From Erigeron canadensis (taxonomy: Eukaryota > Streptophyta > Magnoliopsida > Asterales > Asteraceae): a DNA stretch of 64,000 bases. The position numbers were made by a program, and so were the translations under genes. Below, in pieces: positions 60,451 to 64,000 of this stretch. Each line of letters begins with the position of its first letter. Positions within the stretch are counted from its first letter, which is position 1. Location of the stretch: NCBI RefSeq assembly GCF_010389155.1, contig NC_057765.1:42923559-42987558 (forward strand), in the 5' to 3' direction. The notes below the pieces were generated by a model that made no database searches, was not told the origin of the DNA, and worked only from the letters and a program-made list of their open reading frames with translations.

Positions 60451-62076
60451 ACTAGATTTGCATATCGGGTTTTCTGTCTTATTTATATTATTTAAATATT
60501 TTACCATTTTTATTGGTAAGTGGCAAATTGGGGAATGATTATGATGTTAGTTTATGTTATCGAAAATGTCCAAAAAGAAAATATAAAGAAGGAAATATAA
60601 TGAAAAGTTTGATTGACATCACAAAAAGTCATATCAGGTTTTCTGCAACACTCTATTGCTTGTTTATTTGTAGTAATAAAATAGGACTATGTTTTTGTTT
60701 ATTTCGGAAGTAAATATAAAGTTTTCCAAACTGTGTGGTTTTTGTTCGTACCCCTTTTATCTGAAAAATATTTGCATTACTCTGATTGTTTTTATTTCTA
60801 TTTTCTCTATAATTAGTAGACCTTTGACCACATTTTGTGCCTATCTTAATTGTTCACATCCTCACCATTAAAAGGATTGACTACTTTTTAGAGCATTGAA
60901 AACACAAACTTACAACATTCTTCTCATTTACAACAAACACAAACATATTATTATTGTTTAAAACAACTAATTAATTGCTATGAATGACAAAAAATTGTCA
61001 TATATTTATCATTGTCGAATGCCGATACAGTGTGAAGTGATCTACCAAACTAACTTAACCTTAGAGATGTGTTAAGACCACCCCATCGTCAATTTTATTT
61101 TTGTTCGATTGGGTCACAAATTAATAAAAAATTACTAAATAAGTTCACACTATGCCAACTTGATTGGCTCATCAAACATTGTTTGGAGACTTCGATTGGT
61201 ACGTGGCAACTCACTAGTTTGCATATGTTCAACACAAAATCCACTTGCATCCATTTGCTTTTTTTTTTCTTTTTTTTTTTCTCTTAATGATATATATAAT
61301 AATCTTTTTATTATGAAGATTATTAATAAATTATTTAAAAAAGAATTTTAATTAGTTTTGACTAAGAGAAATGTTAAATAAAATAGATTATCTATTATTA
61401 AAAAATAGTTTGGTTTTGTTGATGAGAGTGTAAAATTTTGGTTTAGTTGGGTTAGATAGATTGGTGTAAGTTTATACTCTTGTAAATGTTTGTACAGTGT
61501 ACCGCCGGTGATTTGCCGGGGTAGTTTATATATAAAAGTTACTTTTCAAAAAAAAAAAAAAAGATAGATTTAAGAGAGAGAAATTAGTTTTTTAATGAAT
61601 AATATCGTTGGGTTGGATTGTGAATGTGAATAGTCTAATAGAGATGTAACTAATTAACAATGTAAACGTTGATAGAAAATTGCAATTTGTTAATTGTAAT
61701 GTAACAAGATAGTTTGGTATAAACGTTTCTTTGTTTACGGTTGCATGACATTGTTCATTCCAAGAAAAACATCAAAAAGACTACGCCAAAAAATGAAACT
61801 TCATTTTGTAGATACGAGTAATATTTAGATGACCCACCACACTTGCGCTAAAAAAATTTAAAAAAAATTGGACTTACGTAATCGTTATTTGATTGAAGAA
61901 AAATGAATCCAAAGTTTATATTAACGCACGGGGGAAAGAGAAGGGTTGTGGGTTAGTGTTCAGAGAGTGGTCATGTCTCCAAGAAAAGAAAAGAAAAGAG
62001 GTGTGGACGGTACAAATATGTTGAAACACAGAGGAAAGAATTACAGTACAGAGTAACACCAACAGGCAAAAATCAT
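60451..62076. other. AT-rich intergenic region
   Basis: No gene supported. At 61440-61562 a GCCGG-containing stretch ends in A15 (61549-61562) and may be the 3' tail of another retroposon. A T-rich tract lies at 61259-61281. Confidence 0.45.
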
Positions 62077-62222
62077 CCCGACCAAGATATTTGCGGCGAC
62101 GTTGTCGTTAATACTATGACACTGACAGGGGCCCCGCTATTTTCTTTGACAGATTTACCATTAAGGACATAGGGGCTCGCAGTATTAGCGGCAACCTCAC
62201 CGCTAATACTATCTGGTCGGGG
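62077..62222. mobile_element. Small inverted-repeat element (MITE-like)
   Basis: The ends CCCGACCAAGATA (62077-62089) and CTATCTGGTCGGGG (62209-62222) are inverted repeats with a one-base gap. Inside the right end lies a perfect 11-bp hairpin AGTATTAGCGG/CCGCTAATACT (62181-62191 and 62200-62210). It is GC-rich against an AT-rich background. The element class is uncertain. Confidence 0.5.
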
Positions 62223-64000
62223 TTTAACTTTTTTTAGGCTGGTGGACCTAATTATAATTTACCCCCACATTGATAAGACACTTCTCTGGTTTGATCAATC
62301 ATTTCACCCCCAGTCTTTCTGCATATCTGTACTTTACCTTTGAATTACCTTTCACACAATTTACTCTCCTCACCCACTTAAACCCATGGGAATCTCGAAT
62401 GCTTCCCTTTGTATTTTATCCGTATTAATATCAACTATAATATACTCCATATATCAAATTATTAAACTTTTTAGTTCGCGTTTGATTCATAAAATTTAAT
62501 TAAATTTAATGGATTTTGATTTGAATTTTATTTTTTAGTATGTTTGATTGTTCAAAGATTGATGAATCATATTTCATTGAAATGTAAACATTTCATCATT
62601 CGATGAAATCTACATTCTTAAATTTCATTCCTTCTGTCATTTGAATTTTAAAAAAATCAAATATATTCGGTCAAATTTTATTCCTTTCAAATTATACTTT
62701 AATAGATTCCATTCCTACAAAAATATTATGCGAACCTAACACGTTAAAACAAAGAGAATATACAGCCTTTGTGAATATATGAGTTATATTATATAGAAGC
62801 CTAGAGCATTGGTGCAAATAAAAGCTCTTAATATAGGTTCAGGTCTAATTATAAGCATTAGAGCAGCTTATAGATTATTTTGTTGAAAAGATATTTTTTT
62901 TCTGAAATTTTTAAATTTCTTTCATACATCTTTCACTATGATATTTATTTTATGGTAATGTTATCAGACATCAATTACACTAAGTTATATGAGTATCATT
63001 TCACAATTATCTATACTACTATTAATAGTACAAAGCGTCTGGAAATTTATTTAAAATTTAAAATTTGAAGTATAACAAATTGATTATTAGCTTAATTATT
63101 CTTGCTGAAAGATTATAAAATATCTACCATCACATATCATACGGACATCATTCTATTGTTGTTTATCGAAATGAGATCATGATATAAAATGACTAATGAA
63201 GTCATAATAAAGTTGAGTAGCTTCGAACCAAGCTTGACTATTGATTAATTTGATTGAAATTTAAAGATCCACTGAGATGCTTTTATCCGATTTGTTCAAC
63301 TTGACTAATAGTCCATATGGGCATAAATTAATAAAGGGATAATGATCTATACTGCATGACTTTACTTATTTTAGGTACTATCATATTAAAAAAGATTTCA
63401 AATTAAACCTTTGAATTTGATAATAAAATTTACCTAAGTTTTCACATTAATAAATTATTGAGTTTTTGGGCTACCACAACGGTAGGTTCTATGGCAAACC
63501 AGCAGCCCATTTAAATGATGGGCCAACCAATTGCTATTTGCTAACCTTCACCCACAATACTTTTTGATTAAGTACGTTTTAAAAGGCATACTTTACATCA
63601 CTTTCAAAATAATCACGGTCATTAAGAAAAAGTTCAAGATACATTCCGTGCATGAACAACATCAAACTTTGCACGAAACTTCGTAGCATCAAATTCGGCG
63701 TTACAAACTGGACCTTTGTTGGCATGTTACATACAAAAAATTTGAGAAACTAACGAAGTTATCATATTTTAATATAGATACCACAGTTAGGATATTATAC
63801 CAAATTCATATCCACATACTGAAATTGAAATATTTACTTGTCACTCATAATAAAATTAAAAAGGAATGAGCAAAAGATTTGCTCCAAATAATCCAGAACT
63901 TACCACATAACATTTGGAGTGTTGATAATTTAAAAATCAAAGGCAACAAGGAGCTACACCGGTCATTTTTGCAGTTGATCGGCTTCAAATTTTCCAACTT
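62223..64000. other. AT-rich intergenic region to the right edge
   Basis: No gene, RNA or element with recognisable ends was found. Confidence 0.5.

Noticed and set aside
61440..61562. Third LINE-like 3' tail
   Set aside because: Only an A-run and a short GC-rich stretch; no coding remnant or target duplication to support a call.

Overview
This is a stretch of plant nuclear DNA from a eudicot. The host genes are intron-rich and nuclear, intergenic DNA is very AT-rich, and more than half of the window is transposable-element sequence. The style of the LINE, Helitron and Copia copies suggests Asteraceae, but that is an inference and nothing here proves it.

Four host genes are supported. (1) 321-2765, minus: a Golgi-type PMT3/PMT8-like (QUASIMODO2 family) methyltransferase; its last exon(s) lie beyond the left edge. 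(2) 10185-16814, plus: a three-exon coiled-coil protein of the BRANCHLESS TRICHOME/At5g41620 family, whose 4.5 kb second intron is packed with a Helitron, SINE-like copies and an intact-looking 5'-truncated LINE. (3) 19280-21412, minus: a complete five-exon NIT4-type nitrilase with its Glu-Lys-Cys triad. (4) 52704-53345, plus: a single-exon ALOG/LSH transcription factor. The host genes do not form a pathway together.

The rest is a mobile-element landscape. From 32383 to 45415 lies a 13.0 kb Ty1/Copia element that resembles Sireviruses: 660/661 bp LTRs that I count at about 99% identity, initiator-Met PBS, a long gag with two zinc knuckles, an uninterrupted pol, and a broken ~3.9 kb third ORF in the env position. 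A 5'-truncated LINE sits 65 bp downstream of it. Other elements whose target-site duplications (TSDs) I could read are: a LINE (19 bp), a hAT MITE (8 bp), a Mutator-like foldback element (9 bp) with a CACTA MITE (3 bp) nested in one arm, a solo LTR just upstream of the LSH gene (5 bp), a large solo LTR (5 bp, one mismatch) and a minus-strand SINE (15 bp, two mismatches). At least seven Helitrons are suggested by TC...CTAG or TC...CTCG ends inserted between A and T; one (23625-25920) still carries the decayed end of a Helitron helicase.

The most unusual signals are structural. Three hairpins at 57593-57718 share an identical 10-nt loop but have compensated stem changes. The LTR TATA box sits in the loop of a perfect 12-bp inverted repeat. 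A repeated GC-rich hairpin lies between pol and ORF3. A modular array of palindromes fills 48.2-48.85 kb. All three in-frame stops in gag are TAG.
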